Notes: a model not told the origin generated them from the letters alone. A DNA stretch of 64,000 nucleotides from Vicugna pacos (GCF_048564905.1 NC_132996.1:50194501-50258500), one strand, 5' to 3'; shown: positions 52,601 through 60,430, counted from the stretch's first letter. Numbers and translations are program-made.

Positions 52601-55448
52601 TGCTTTATTTTAAAGAATGCTTTGGAAAGTTTTCCTGAACTAACAATAATTACTCGAGACTCTAAAGCAAAAAGTGGGGGATCCACTATTTCTAAAATCA
52701 AAATGAATGGCAAAGCTTATAATAAAAAAACTCTAAGGACTTCTAAAACAACCACTAAATCTGCACAAGTAAGTATATATTGATTAATGTAATTATACCT
52801 TTTCCAGTTATTAATATAATTTCTACTTAAAACATTGAAACGAGAAAATATTTTACTATATTGGTAAATGCGAAGTTTTTCAGGTAGGAATGAGCAGGTC
52901 TGGCCTAAGGAACAGGGACTTGGTCTTACTCTGTTTTTCTCTATTGCCTATCACAGCATCGCATATGATGAGTGCTCACAAATATTATAAGTAGACTAAT
53001 AAGCAAGGAATCATCCCACATTTGTATTTATATTTTTTATATTTTTGTGTGTCATTGGATACAAATGCATACAGATAAGTGAGTGTCCACACATTCCATA
53101 AGGTTCAATATGTCTGTAAAATTATTAAAATTGGAATTCATTTATTTTCAATCATAGTCTAAATTATTTCCTTTTCAGAAAACAGTTTAGCAGCGTATCA
53201 GTTCCCCATCAGAAATGTGTTTTATAGAAACATTCACAAATACAAAAAACTGCATGCCTTGGCACGCTGTGGAATTTTCTGTAAGAGCACTTCCAGTCAG
53301 GTTTCACCAGTGTGAGACTAGATAAACAACCACCCAGATAAGGTAATACTATGTACTTTTTAAAAAGAAGAGTTAGATTTATTCATTCTTTCAATAAAAA
53401 ATTTTTGAGTGTGTATATAATATACCAAATACAGTTCTAAGTATTAGGAATACAACAATGAAAAGTGGTCCAAAATCCCTACCCTCATATAATTTATGGG
53501 TGGGGGGTGTAATAAATAGAAAGATAACCAAGCTTTATCCAAGTTAGGTTAAAAAAGTTATAAAAAATAAAGTTGCAGTACAATATGTATGGTATGATTC
53601 CCTTCCCATTACAACAGTAATGTTATTAATGTATGTTATACGTGGGGGGAAACATGGACGAATATATGACGTGCTCTTAACCTTGTTTACCTCTGATGCA
53701 AGAGATTATAGAATTCTTTTACTTCATAAGTCATCTCATGTTTACTGTTCAAATTTTTCTTTACTGTTTAAATTTTTTGAAACAGTGTATGTTTATAGTC
53801 AGAAAAAATAATAAAGATTTTAAAATATAACTTAAATACTTATTTTGAATAAGCCTTTTTGTCCATATTAATACATATTAATATCTAGCCATATAAGTCA
53901 TTTTCAAGATTTCCATTGAGACGTTTGGTCTAGTATTTTCATTAAAGTATTCTTAGTTCAGATGCTCCATGAAATAAATGTATCTGTAAACTTTGTCTTT
54001 TTATAGGAGTTTGCTGTTGATCCAGAGAAAATACAGTTATATTCTTTGTATCATTCACTCCATCATTATAAATATCATGTTTATCTGATATGTAAGGATG
54101 AGGTAATTATTTTTTTCATTTACTTAAAAAAGAAGTGTATGTTTTTCTGAACTTGAAGAAGACTGTAGCTACAGCATTTTTATGTACAATTTTTAAAGGT
54201 TAAACTCCATTTGCAGTTATTACAAAATACTGGCGATATTCCACACATTGTACAATTCATCCTTGTAGCTCATCTTACACACGATAATGTGTACCTCCCA
54301 CTCCCCTTCCCCTCTACTGCCCATCCCTGCCGGAACCACTAGTTTGTTATCTGTGTCTGTGAGTCTTCTTTTTGTTATACTCACTAGTTAGCTATAGTAC
54401 TTTTTGATATTTTAAAGAGAATTTTTGAAAATTGCTTAAAAAATTGTGTCCATGCTCTCTCAGATTAATCTAAGGCTCACCACGTCTCATAGGAGCTGTA
54501 AGTAGTGGTTTTAAACTGTAATACTTGCTTTTACATTGCCATAATAATGGCACTTTATTGCATTTTCTTCTCTCGTAATACATAATGATCCTGCTTTAAT
54601 TAAGTCACTTCAGTCACTACTTTAAATATCTCGCTGTCCTCCTTATCATTAGAATGGCCTTATCTCAGAGACATTGCAGAGAAATGGGGTTTTGGTGCCT
54701 TGGCATGAAGAAATAATAGTTAAAATTTAATTGTAACTTTTAAGTATCATAATTTAAGTTGCTCAGAAATGATGTATGACTGTAATACCACTTGGTGGAT
54801 GGGGATGTAAGGATTAATTTCCTTAGAGGTTAAATGGTTGTAAACAGTAACCTTTTTTGACAAGCATTATCAGTTTTTTAATTAAAAATGGTTAAGTTGG
54901 CTCAAGGCTATACATGATGTATTTGCTAATGGTCTGGTATGGGAAGATATTCTTAAATCTAACCTGTCTAGCAAAGATGGTCATGCAAAGTACGTTAGCA
55001 ATTTTTACAATGCTCTGAAATGCAGAATTGACCAACTTGTTTGTCATTTGGTTTTTAAGACAATTGGAACTGAGAAAGTCTGAACCATTTCCTCCCTGCC
55101 CCCATGGAGCGAGAAATGATAGAATTAGACTTCACCCAAATTTATATGAAATAATCATTCTCCATGGATGGAATTAAAAAAAAAAAGATCTGTACTTGTA
55201 GGTGAATTTATAAATCCTCTTTTCATTCAGGATATAGAAACAGTAAGCCCTCATGAAGAGTGATAAGTATAAAGTGATAAGTAATTTGGCATTTCTTTTT
55301 ATTTTAGATTTCTTCTGTGCAGAAAAAAAATGAAGATTTAGGACAAGAAGAAATTGTCCAACTCTGTATGAAAAATGTAAAATGGGTGGAAGACCTATTT
55401 GAAAAATTTGGAGAACTTCTAAATCATGTACAGCAGAAATGTTCTTAA
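22564..55448 (+). CDS. QSER1: QSER1, glutamine and serine rich protein 1 (exons 2-13; exon 1 upstream of window)
   Basis: Twelve exons, joined at canonical GT-AG sites with matching phases, encode a protein I recognise as QSER1, paralogue of PRR12. Exons: 22564-22676, 23077-23238, 25593-29288, 38016-38338, 39260-39376, 40126-40259, 41397-41614, 46855-46992, 49404-49501, 52616-52768, 54007-54102, 55308-55448. From the methionine at 23142 the product is 1736 residues, against 1735 for the human protein from memory; the frame is open for about 60 residues further upstream. The protein has a long Q/S-rich disordered region (about residues 34-1050), basic and acidic patches, a KKRKK nuclear-localisation-like run (about 1500-1504) and a conserved C-terminal domain (DUF4211, roughly 1530-1690). 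Known role: a nuclear chromatin factor acting with TET1 to keep bivalent promoters and methylation valleys unmethylated. The reading frame is intact and I see no disabling change. The first exon and promoter are not in the window. Confidence 0.97.
23077..23238 (+). CDS. QSER1: QSER1 exon 3 (contains the MNFL methionine)
   Basis: The acceptor is AAATGTAG at 23069-23076 and the donor is ACAG|GTGATT. The exon has 2 bases, 53 codons and 1 base. It reads [20 protein letters not shown], then [10 protein letters not shown] with the methionine at 23142-23144, and ends FRAPSWQT. The MNFL methionine is the start of the 1735-residue human product as I remember it. The frame is continuous upstream through exon 2, so MNFL may be internal in the full-length protein. 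Its context has G at -3 and A at +4, which is moderate. Confidence 0.95.
23575..23735 (-). repeat. L1 3'-UTR fragment, antisense
   Basis: CAACTTTATGGCAGTATAAT, AAGTGTACATTGTGGTGATT and CATCACCTCACATATTTGTC are inverted L1 3' UTR sequence. It lies in intron 3. Confidence 0.65.
24640..24845 (-). repeat. L1 ORF2-end fragment, antisense
   Basis: CTCCTGTTGATGGACATTTA, GGTTGTTTCTACC and ACTTTTGGATCACAAGGATG are inverted L1 ORF2 3' landmarks, heavily diverged. Confidence 0.55.
24863..25024 (-). mobile_element. 162-bp L1 3'-end insertion with 12-bp duplication
   Basis: A T run leads into TTTTTATTGAAGTATAGTCA, GTTTCTGGTGCACAGCATGT and TATATACATACATATATTCG, the inverted 3' end of an artiodactyl-type L1. 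Flanked by TAATAATCTCTT (24851-24862) and TAACAATCTCTT (25025-25036). It lies in intron 3, about 570 bp before exon 4. Confidence 0.8.
25037..25592 (+). other. Intron 3, 3' part, no repeat recognised
   Basis: AT-rich intronic sequence leading to the exon 4 acceptor. I see no gene or repeat in it. Confidence 0.6.
25593..29288 (+). CDS. QSER1: QSER1 exon 4 (3.7-kb exon, Q/S-rich region)
   Basis: A single 3696-bp exon holds 1231 full codons, residues 34-1264 counting from MNFL. The acceptor is TTTTCATAG|GTATGC and the donor ACAG|GTACAG. The N-terminal third has short PRR12-like blocks such as [21 protein letters not shown] and [16 protein letters not shown]. The middle is a Ser/Gln/Tyr repeat-like tract with many SYSS, NYSS, SYTSG and SYASG units (about 26250-27200). 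Next comes a Gln-rich stretch around [20 protein letters not shown], an [15 protein letters not shown] helix-like block, an acidic/Ser region, and a conserved basic segment ([45 protein letters not shown]). SUMO-type VKIE and IKEE motifs lie near residues 1057-1060 and 1082-1085. The frame stays open past the donor to 29371 by chance. Confidence 0.97.
29925..30095 (-). repeat. MIR-like SINE, antisense
   Basis: CTGTGCCAGGAACTACTAGC, ATATACAGATGATATAACAG and AGTGAGTGACAGAGCTGGAA follow inverted MIR order. Confidence 0.6.
30500..31010 (+). repeat. L2-type LINE relic
   Basis: GACTACTGCAACAGACTTCT, TTTCCACTTGCCCTGTTCTG and AAGACCATCTTAAAGTCACT fit an old L2 in sense orientation. Confidence 0.5.
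31040..32560 (-). repeat. L1 ORF2 (reverse transcriptase region), antisense, interrupted
   Basis: Inverted L1 ORF2: ACCATCTGGACCCAGAGCTT, CTTTTAGTTTCATTAATTTT, TTCTTAATTTGAGACCTCTC and AGCTATATCCCACAAATTTT. About 32030-32275 is a different repeat, ending TTTGAAATTTTTAATAAAAA; the antisense L1 resumes after it. All frames are decayed. Confidence 0.7.
33130..33720 (-). repeat. Old L1-like sequence (tentative)
   Basis: 33140-33290 is a diverged copy of the pattern at 5565-5830 (TATTATGGAAATTTCAAACA, GCATCAGTACATGGTCTTGT). The remainder looks like inverted old L1 but without firm landmarks. Confidence 0.35.
34190..34257 (-). mobile_element. 68-bp L1 3'-UTR insertion with 13-bp duplication
   Basis: The insert contains AGTGAGATTTAACTGATGTA and CAAGATGTACAGCATAATGA, inverted L1 3' UTR. 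Flanked by TGATTAGATTATT at 34177-34189 and 34258-34270 with no mismatch. Confidence 0.82.
34825..37640 (-). repeat. Long L1, antisense (3' UTR into ORF2), with a nested fragment
   Basis: The longest L1 here, about 2.8 kb. From the 3' end inwards it shows AAATTATAATTCACATACCA, GTGCACAATTCAGTGGTTTT, TTTTTGGACATTTCATGAAA, CAGTTGTTCCAGCACTATTT, GATCATTTTATCTGCAAATA, ACCCATTTGGTCGTGGTGTA and TGTCCATTTCATCTAAGTTA. A sense L1 fragment is inserted at 36370-36537. ORF2 is broken throughout. Confidence 0.82.
36370..36537 (+). mobile_element. Internal L1 ORF2 fragment flanked by target-site duplications
   Basis: 168 bp of sense L1 ORF2 (CAGATGGCCAGTAGGCACAT, GCAAATCAAAACTACAATGA, AGAACAGGGAACCCTCCTAC) lies between ACAACATTGAGTCTT (36355-36369) and ACAACACTGAGTCTT (36538-36552). 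There is no L1 3' UTR and no poly(A) tail. Confidence 0.85.
38016..38338 (+). CDS. QSER1: QSER1 exon 5
   Basis: The acceptor is CTAGTTTCAG|AAGCC and the donor TTTAAG|GTGATG. The exon has 2 bases plus 107 codons (residues 1266-1372) and ends in phase 0. It encodes [20 protein letters not shown], a VKQEP motif, an acidic stretch ([20 protein letters not shown]) and [14 protein letters not shown]. Joining exon 4 (KKKKT) to exon 5 gives KKKKTEALKV, matching the human KKKKTEALQV as I recall it. An alternative AG six bases upstream (38008-38009) would keep frame and add Val-Ser. Confidence 0.95.
38339..39075 (+). other. Intron 5, no recognised repeat
   Basis: AT-rich intronic sequence with no gene or repeat family seen. 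Confidence 0.6.
39080..39215 (+). repeat. CR1/L3-type LINE 3'-end relic
   Basis: AGAAGAATTTAAGCAGAGGC, GAGCTAGATAAGTC and ATTCCTTTTAGCTCTTAAGA followed by TTCTATAAATC fit the CR1/L3 3' end. It lies 44 bases upstream of exon 6. Confidence 0.6.
39260..39376 (+). CDS. QSER1: QSER1 exon 6
   Basis: The acceptor is TTATTACAG|GAGGCT and the donor AATAGT|GTGAGT. It holds 39 whole codons in phase 0 at both ends (residues 1373-1411): [20 protein letters not shown] followed by [19 protein letters not shown]. This matches the human sequence as I recall it. Phase-0 ends mean skipping this exon would keep the frame. Confidence 0.95.
39812..39961 (+). repeat. Camelid SINE with 10-bp target-site duplication
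   Basis: Head GGGTATAACTTAGTGCTAGA, GCATGCACAAGGTCCTAAGT, CCCCAGTACCTCCATTAAGA, AAATAAATAAATAAACC, then a C-rich and poly(A) tail. Flanked by AAGAATGAGG at 39802-39811 and 39962-39971. It lies in intron 6, about 160 bp before exon 7. Confidence 0.94.
40126..40259 (+). CDS. QSER1: QSER1 exon 7
   Basis: The acceptor is TTTCCTTAG|TACCTT and the donor ATCAG|GTATTT. It has 44 codons plus 2 bases (residues 1412-1455 and the start of Arg1456). The peptide begins [20 protein letters not shown] and ends RNKPSQTIR, a basic segment ahead of the C-terminal domain. It is strongly conserved relative to the human sequence I remember. Confidence 0.95.
40260..41396 (+). other. Intron 7, no recognised repeat
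   Basis: About 1.1 kb of apparently unique sequence. I see no gene or repeat in it. Confidence 0.6.
41397..41614 (+). CDS. QSER1: QSER1 exon 8 (Lys-rich, nuclear localisation-like signal)
   Basis: The acceptor is ACATTGCAG|AACTG and the donor GATGAGG|GTGAGT. It has 1 base, 72 codons and 1 base (residues 1457-1528). The peptide is Ser/Thr/Lys-rich, with a [16 protein letters not shown] segment that holds both a SUMO-type VKAE motif and a monopartite NLS-like KKRKK run. A phosphorylatable Ser-rich acidic stretch ([19 protein letters not shown]) follows. Confidence 0.95.
41965..42205 (+). repeat. Non-autonomous hAT-type DNA transposon relic
   Basis: GGCAAACTGCAGCTAGTGGG, CCAAATCTGACCTGCAGC, GTAAAGTTTTATGGGAACAC and CATCTGGCCCTTTACAGAAA, then a CTCACTGACC end. 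The order is that of a common mammalian hAT element with near-palindromic ends. Confidence 0.65.
42856..45325 (+). mobile_element. hAT-like DNA transposon relic, split by an L1
   Basis: The left end GGTGGTTTTCAAACTTTTTG and AGACTTCTTTATATAAAATC, followed by TTTATTGAGGATTCCAAAAC, are typical of a hAT family with CAGTGGTTCTCAAA ends. The right end has CAGAGACCCCCTGAGGGGTC and CTCTAAGAATTCCTGTT. The middle is replaced by an antisense L1 (about 43430-44585). No transposase frame survives. Confidence 0.55.
43430..44585 (-). repeat. L1 LINE 3' end, antisense, inside the hAT relic
   Basis: ACATATAACATAAAATTTAC, GTGTATAATTCAGTAGCATT, GTTCATCCATGTTGTATAGC, CTATTGATGGACACTTCAGT, TGCACCATTTTACATTCCCA and ATGTCTTTTGGTCCACAAAA are inverted L1 landmarks in order. 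Confidence 0.82.
45620..46445 (-). mobile_element. Probable solo LTR of an endogenous retrovirus (fossil)
   Basis: Read on the - strand, the block begins TGTTGTAACCGAGCAGGACC, reaches a TATA-like ACTATAAAACACTCCAGCAG, then a GGCAATGAAATAAGGCTGTC segment, and ends in CA. This is the U3-R-U5 layout of an LTR. About 0.8 kb, with no internal retroviral genes on either side and no firm target duplication. The class is uncertain, possibly ERV1-like. It lies in intron 8 opposite to QSER1. Confidence 0.5.
46490..46700 (+). repeat. MER5A-like hAT relic
   Basis: TTCAGAGTCACCTGGGAACC, TTTAAAAATACAATATTTAA and CCTCCAGTCATTGATTGTGA fit a diverged MER5A. It ends about 150 bp before exon 9. Confidence 0.5.
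46855..46992 (+). CDS. QSER1: QSER1 exon 9 (start of C-terminal DUF4211 region)
   Basis: The acceptor is CTCCCTCCCAG|AATTT and the donor AGCAATG|GTACAG. It has 2 bases, 45 codons and 1 base (residues 1530-1574): [20 protein letters not shown] then a [16 protein letters not shown] helix-like segment. This is the part most conserved with PRR12 and begins the domain annotated DUF4211 in this small family. Confidence 0.95.
47815..47945 (-). repeat. MIR-like fragment, antisense
   Basis: TGGATGAAGACAATGAGGTG, AGTGACTTTGCTTAAGAGCC and AAAGGATTATAATCCAAGGT follow inverted MIR order. Confidence 0.5.
48257..48343 (-). repeat. Camelid SINE, antisense, 5'-truncated, with 17-bp duplication
   Basis: Inverted SINE: GTAATTAGGTTTATTTATTT, GGGAGTACTGGGGATGGGAC and CCAGGACCTCGTGCTAG. 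The tRNA-like 5' end is cut short. Flanked by TCTAGGTAGCTGTATTT (48240-48256) and TCTAGGTAGTTGTATTT (48344-48360). Confidence 0.9.
49075..49185 (-). repeat. MIR-like fragment, antisense
   Basis: GTGAGGTCTAGACAGATTAG, GCAATTTACCTACCCGTCAG and CTCACACCCAGGACTCTTGA fit a short inverted MIR. Confidence 0.5.
49404..49501 (+). CDS. QSER1: QSER1 exon 10
   Basis: The acceptor is CCTTTTTTAG|ATGAGC and the donor TTCAAG|GTATTT. It has 2 bases and 32 codons (residues 1576-1607): [20 protein letters not shown] then [13 protein letters not shown], a charged, helical-looking part of the C-terminal domain. Confidence 0.95.
50150..50770 (-). repeat. L1 3' end, antisense (old L1M type)
   Basis: TTTTTTGGAACAGTTTTAGG, AGTACAGTTCCCGTGACCCT, TCTGGCAACCACTGATCCAC, TTCAGGTTGATTTCTTTCAC and AGTAATATTTCATTGTCAGA are inverted old L1 landmarks. 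Confidence 0.75.
50771..51045 (-). repeat. L1 3'-UTR, antisense, artiodactyl-type
   Basis: T-rich start, then TTTTCTGGTGTACAGCATGG, GATTCAGTTATACATATTCT, TATAGGTTACCACAAGCCAT and ATACAGTAGGACCTTGTTGT. A separate and younger-looking 3' end abutting the older L1 at 50150. Confidence 0.8.
51046..52615 (+). other. Intron 10, 3' part
   Basis: No gene seen. A short (TATG)n-like tract lies at 52427-52448, and TTCCACTTCTTGATGGGAGG at about 52370 hints at an old, unassigned repeat. The rest is unrecognised. Confidence 0.55.
52427..52448. repeat. TATG-type microsatellite
   Basis: Alternating TATG and TATATG units; a short simple repeat that may vary in length between individuals. Confidence 0.7.
52616..52768 (+). 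CDS. QSER1: QSER1 exon 11
   Basis: The acceptor is TATTTTAAAG|AATGC and the donor GCACAA|GTAAGT. It has 51 whole codons (residues 1608-1658): [20 protein letters not shown], then a lysine-rich stretch with [20 protein letters not shown]. Both ends are phase 0. Confidence 0.95.
52769..54006 (+). other. Intron 11
   Basis: Apart from an L2-like relic at about 53385-53600 (CAAATACAGTTCTAAGTATT, CCCTACCCTCATATAATTTA), no repeat or gene is recognised. Confidence 0.55.
54007..54102 (+). CDS. QSER1: QSER1 exon 12
   Basis: The acceptor is TCTTTTTATAG|GAGTT and the donor GATGAG|GTAATT. It has 32 whole codons (residues 1659-1690): [20 protein letters not shown] then [12 protein letters not shown], an aromatic- and histidine-rich conserved segment. 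Both ends are phase 0. Confidence 0.95.
54195..54405 (-). repeat. L1 3'-UTR fragment, antisense
   Basis: GGTTAAACTCCATTTGCAGT, ATTGTACAATTCATCCTTGT, TGTGTACCTCCCACTCCCCT and GAACCACTAGTTTGTTATCT are inverted artiodactyl-type L1 3' UTR. It begins less than 100 bp after exon 12. Confidence 0.75.
54406..55307 (+). other. Intron 12, 3' part, no recognised repeat
   Basis: About 0.9 kb with no gene or repeat seen, leading to the last exon. Confidence 0.55.
55308..55448 (+). CDS. QSER1: QSER1 exon 13, coding part with stop codon
   Basis: The acceptor is TTTATTTTAG|ATTTC. Forty-six codons (residues 1691-1736) and a TAA stop at 55446-55448. The peptide includes [20 protein letters not shown] and ends [13 protein letters not shown], the human C-terminus as I recall it. 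Confidence 0.96.
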   Translation: MSSVQKKNEDLGQEEIVQLCMKNVKWVEDLFEKFGELLNHVQQKCS

Positions 55449-56448
55449 GATTTCCTCAAAAATTCCATTTATTTTCTAGCACTAATGAGATGGCAGAGGC
55501 GGGTGGTCAAGGGGGGTCAAGGGCCTCAGATAATCGAATGTCAAGCAGTGGTCTCCTGCAGGCACACCTGCTTTGATCATGAACTTGCATCACAGCCTTG
55601 CTGAGGGACAGTGGTGCTGCCAAGGAAGTCAGTCCTTTGGAAATGGACCTAAATCCCACCACATTTTTATCCTAATGAATGATTTTTCTATTTTCTAAAC
55701 CATTGGGTAACTGAGTTTTATTTTCAGAAATGTTTTTTGACAAAGGATGAAGCATGCACTAAACATAATTTTTCTTTATTGCTAGAGAGATAACACTTAA
55801 GTAACTTGATTATTTCTTCCTGACTCTGACTAAACACCAGAACGAAAGAGAGGTAGCAGAAAGCACATGTTCATGTTCACGTCTGGCCACAAAACAGAAA
55901 GTATTGTACATTGTGTAAACAGATCTGGTGTGATGTGACATTCTGTATGAGAATATCATCAATTTAAAATGTAAAATTCAGAAACTGCATTCTGCTTTAC
56001 GAACTCCTTTTACTCTTAACATGTTCAGGAAACTGGATGTGGAATTGGTGCAATTCTATGACTGCTTTTTGTGTCAAATTATATCGTGATGAAAAAACAA
56101 TGACATACTATTTTCCCTATCGAAGAAGAGTATTTTCCTTTATACTGTTTTTCCTTTGGAAAAATTTTCAATTGTACATTTTATTTCACTAATAGTTGTA
56201 TTTTTCACAAGGAAAATGTTGTGGTTATGATTATGTTCAATGTATCTGTACTACACTTTTCATTATTTTCAGTAAATCTTATTTAGTTATATATTGAATT
56301 TCTATTGTGAATTCTCTCCTGAGGTAACCATTTTTGTTTATACAGATTTGCTTCAGTGTTAACCAGAAAACGCATTCAGTACTAGAATTAGTTTAGCTTT
56401 ATAAATGGGGTTGTGTTAGACACTGCAGTAATTTTCTAATTCCATGAA

Positions 56449-56531
56449 AATAAATTTCTTAGTAAACTAGCACTTGGTAAACTGATTTGTCAAAGTAAAA
56501 ATTAACCACACTGTACATTTTGAAGAATAAA
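56449..56531 (+). terminator. Pair of proximal poly(A) signals in the QSER1 3' UTR
   Basis: Two perfect AATAAA hexamers 77 bases apart (56449-56454 and 56526-56531), about 1.0-1.1 kb after the stop codon. A GT-containing stretch follows the second. These are plausible proximal cleavage signals. Confidence 0.45.
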
Positions 56532-58911
56532 ATTTATAATTAGGCTGCATGCAGTGTTCAACACAGCTCACTGACCTAACTCTCAGAACTGGAAGCGGTA
56601 GAGCCCTCCTCTGGTGCCTTTCAGACCTTTATACCTGCTGTGGTAGCTCTCTTTAGTTTCATAGCTAGTGTTTCAAGTAGTTTAGCTGAGACAGTGAATG
56701 TATTAGGTTCAACATGACCTTGTGTTTTCTTCGTGTTTGCCAACAGGATGCCTTATTTGTTTGAGAAAGAGATTTACTAGTGTCCTTCTAAACGATCTCC
56801 TTTTTTAGGATTCTAAAGAAGTTGTTAATCATCATACTTTTGTTTTATTTTACCACCATTTAGTGCCTTAAGTCCTATCAAAAAAGCAGTGTTACTGCTT
56901 TATGCCCAAATAAGACATGCTTATGTGGATATTGCTGTTAATCTTGATTTTGAGTTAACATGCCAACTTCATATACTTAAAACCTCAGTAAAGTGGCAAA
57001 GAATTGAAAGTAATGTGACTTGATTTGAGAATAAAACATTGTAGCATTTGGGTGAAAAATGAGTATTTGAGTTAAGCTTACATATTTATTTCTGATGGTT
57101 ATCGTATTGAAAGCAATAATCCTAAATCCAGCAATCCTTGTATTTACCATTAGACAAGATAGTAATAGAAATTTCTCTCAAGGATTAAATCTTCCATTTC
57201 TGAAAGTTTTTTAAAAACTTGTTTAGACAGCTTATTTTGAAATCAAAAGTAACCTATTAGATTCATTTTTCCTAACTCAAACGAGAATATCAGCAGTGAG
57301 AGCATCACAAAATTAATTTTGCTAAGTGGAGAAGAGTAGGAAGCAGCCATACTTCTTTACGATACTGACTCTGGACAGAATTGGTTTCTTTCATTTCCAA
57401 AGTGCAGAGTAGGTAACTACATCTCCTGTGTAGTTTTGTAGGTATACGTCTTTCCATTACTTCCCCCAGCTTACTTCCCTGAATCATTGATGGTTTAAAC
57501 ATTTTTAAAAGCCATCTTGCATTTAGGTAACTCTTGAAGTACATGTTTGAAATCACTAGTCACATTTTTTTTCCATGATAAGGCTCATGGAAAACAGACA
57601 TTTCCTTAAAGGTAGTCTTGTTTCCTGTAGAAAGTAACCCATTTCCTCTTCAGCTGCATTCAGTTGCCCTCCAGCTGTTTGCAGTTGTATTCATATTAGT
57701 TAATCAATTATTTTCATTAAATCAGAGGCCAAGCCTATGCTACTGCCTGGAGGTGACCCAATTGTTTTGCACCATCTTCTCATTTGATCTGTATAGCAGA
57801 GACCAAGACATCAAACTCCAGCCTCAGTGAAAAGTGGGACTATTATAATGACATCCATATATGAGTCCTTTCTTTGTACTAAGTTGAACAAATACCTAGC
57901 TTGTTAATATTCACATTCCTTGCCAGGGAGTTTGAAATTTATAATATAGAAATAACCTTAGGTTGTAGATGGAGTTCAAGAGAAAAAGCACATGTTGCTA
58001 CAACCCAGGAAAACATTTTTAAGAAAACTGGATTTTCCTACCTACAGAAATATAGAAATAACTTACTATAAAAAACCATTTTGTGTTGGTGTGTACTTTA
58101 GTTCAGATTAGTGGTTGAAGAAGGGGCCTCCTTATTCCCAATTTCATGATGACCCAGTTTCAACTTAATTGATCTGATGAAGTCATAAGTTTATGATTTA
58201 TGAATTATATTAAGTCTACAGTAGAAACTGTCCATTTTTCTATTATGCTGTCAAATAGAAAACATTGGTAAGGTAGAAAAATCTAAATTTAAAATGGCTT
58301 AGAAAATATTCCGATTACCTTTAAATTTCTAAATTTCTTTTAATTTCTAAAACAGTGAAAATTATGGATGACTTATACATTATTATTCTCAAAGTCTCAG
58401 TCTTTTTAATATATATATTTATTTTTGTTAAAGCAGCTATTTTCCAACCTATGACTTTGGAAATACACTCATAAAACTAATATGGCAGCAGGGTTATTGA
58501 ATCAGCTTTGAGTCCCAGAAGTTGCTTCAGATGTGCAAGTTGTGAATTTTTATTGTGTCTGTAAAATACAGTTTTTGTTTTAAACTGTAGTTCCAACAGT
58601 TTCTCAAAAATACTTTTCAAAGAGTGAAACAGCCCAAGATAACTGCTTCTGTGTCAATTACACTTGACACATAACCGCACAAATGAACCATGTACTCTGT
58701 TGGTTGTACATTAACTTACACGTACAACTTTTCAGCATCTGTGTTCACAAATGCATGTTTTTGCAAATCACGGTTATTTATAAGTGACAGTAATTGAATT
58801 TAAGGATACAAAGAAACTGCATTTGTAGTCCAGAGTTTTAAGTGGTCCATAATACAATGTATGGAAATGTGAAAGACAATTTTGTATATTTGTTTGTTAC
58901 TAACTCAGATC

Positions 58912-58917
58912 ATTAAA
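58912..58917 (+). terminator. Possible distal poly(A) signal (ATTAAA)
   Basis: An ATTAAA variant hexamer near the end of the repeat-free block, followed by A-rich and then GT/T-rich sequence (GGGGTTTGGTTCTTTTATTT, 58957-58976). It could end a long QSER1 transcript. Confidence 0.35.
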
Positions 58918-58940
58918 ATGAAAACAGTTTTTTAAACAAC

Positions 58941-60430
58941 AAAATCAGAATGTTTTGGGGTTTGGTTCTTTTATTTTCAAGAATTGAAAACTGAGGTACT
59001 GTCCATGCATTGTCATGTTACAGGTTCCTCACACAACACACACTGTACTATAGATTCCTAAATACAGTTATTAGGTACAAGTGGTGTAGGGCCCACCCTT
59101 CACTTTTTCAAATGATTAAGTTGTTATTTGATGAATTATTCTGCTTTGGCTGACAATATCAGAAAATACCCTAGAGTTTCTGTGTTAAGATACAACTCTT
59201 TCAGGCCTTTTCTACCTACAAAGAAGTATAATTCATTAAGTCACCTTTCTAATTTTTATTTGAAAATAATGCATAGCTGGAAGTAATTGCTGATACCCAG
59301 ATACTTTTATCTATATAAACTATTGAACAGGTAAAAAGGAGTTTGTCTTGACTGATCCTTTAATTTTCAGATGAAAAAGACTCTGCCTTTTATATAATAT
59401 TTTAAAATAGTAAGTATTTCAAGTAAAAAATAACGTGTTGGCTAGGTTTTAATTAGTTTTGATAGTAAAAGCACTTTTCATTCTTTGATTTATTTTACAC
59501 AGTACAAAAATAATCAATGACCTCTATCAAAAAATTTTAGAATTCTGTAACATTCCTGTTGTATTCTTTGGTTGCTGAAATTGCTGTTCACTTAGAAAGT
59601 AGTCATTATTCAAATAATATATATTGCAAACCTAAATAATAGTACTTATACTATATTGCTTCATAAATGTCTTGTTACTATATAGTTTTTATTGGCATTT
59701 TTAAAACGTACTTTGTGTCTCAGAGAAGGTCTCTAAACTCAATTATTTAACGTGACCTCAAGAAAGATGTGAAAGAGAATACTTCTACTCTTTGCTTTCC
59801 ATGTGGAAATGTTTTTATTACCAGAAAAATAATAAAGCTACTCATTCTTACTGTATTTAAAAAAAAGAGAATACAAAAAAATGTTTTTGAAGAGGGCATT
59901 AATCACTTCCTGCTAAGTCTTGACATCAGCCTAGAACATACTCTCAAGTTACCAGTATGGGATGGGTCACAATGTTTAAGTCTATGGATTGACCCTTTTC
60001 TGTAGTGTGGCTTTAAGTAAATACCTAGATTTCAGAGACACCCATATTTAAATGAAAATGAAAAGACATATTTCTAAGTGAAATAGAAATTATCTGGATT
60101 ATTGATCATTTTAGGTTATATGTTCTTCAATTAGCATGAATAATTTAGAACTGACTGGTTTCAAATAAAAGGAAGATACAATTACCTATTAGTCTATTGT
60201 TAAACCTTATCTATTTTGTGATGTTAATCAGGAGTCAAGAAGTTGCTTTGCAAGAATAGCTTATGTTTTATATAATTTACCTGTAATGTATAGAGAGTTT
60301 TCTCTCAAATCAAATACAGCTTTTCTTTTAATTTAGCTCCTTACAGTATTTAGACTAAGGCAGCAATGAAAATCATTTAAGACTTAGAGTTTAAAAAAAT
60401 GCACATGGTAGAAATGTTTTCCTTAAACTG
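58941..60430 (+). other. Downstream region without recognised features
   Basis: AT-rich and repeat-poor. It has an AATAAA at 59831-59836 but no coding frame I can support. It could be a very distal part of the QSER1 3' UTR or intergenic DNA. Confidence 0.5.

Larger units (their letters stand above)
55449..58940 (+). other. QSER1: QSER1 3' untranslated region (3' limit uncertain)
   Basis: AT-rich sequence after the stop with no recognisable interspersed repeat up to about 59 kb, as expected of a long conserved 3' UTR. Candidate poly(A) signals are AATAAA at 56449-56454, 56526-56531 and 57030-57035, and ATTAAA at 58912-58917. The first pair would give a 3' UTR of about 1.1 kb and the last about 3.5 kb. 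I cannot choose between them from sequence alone. Confidence 0.6.
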
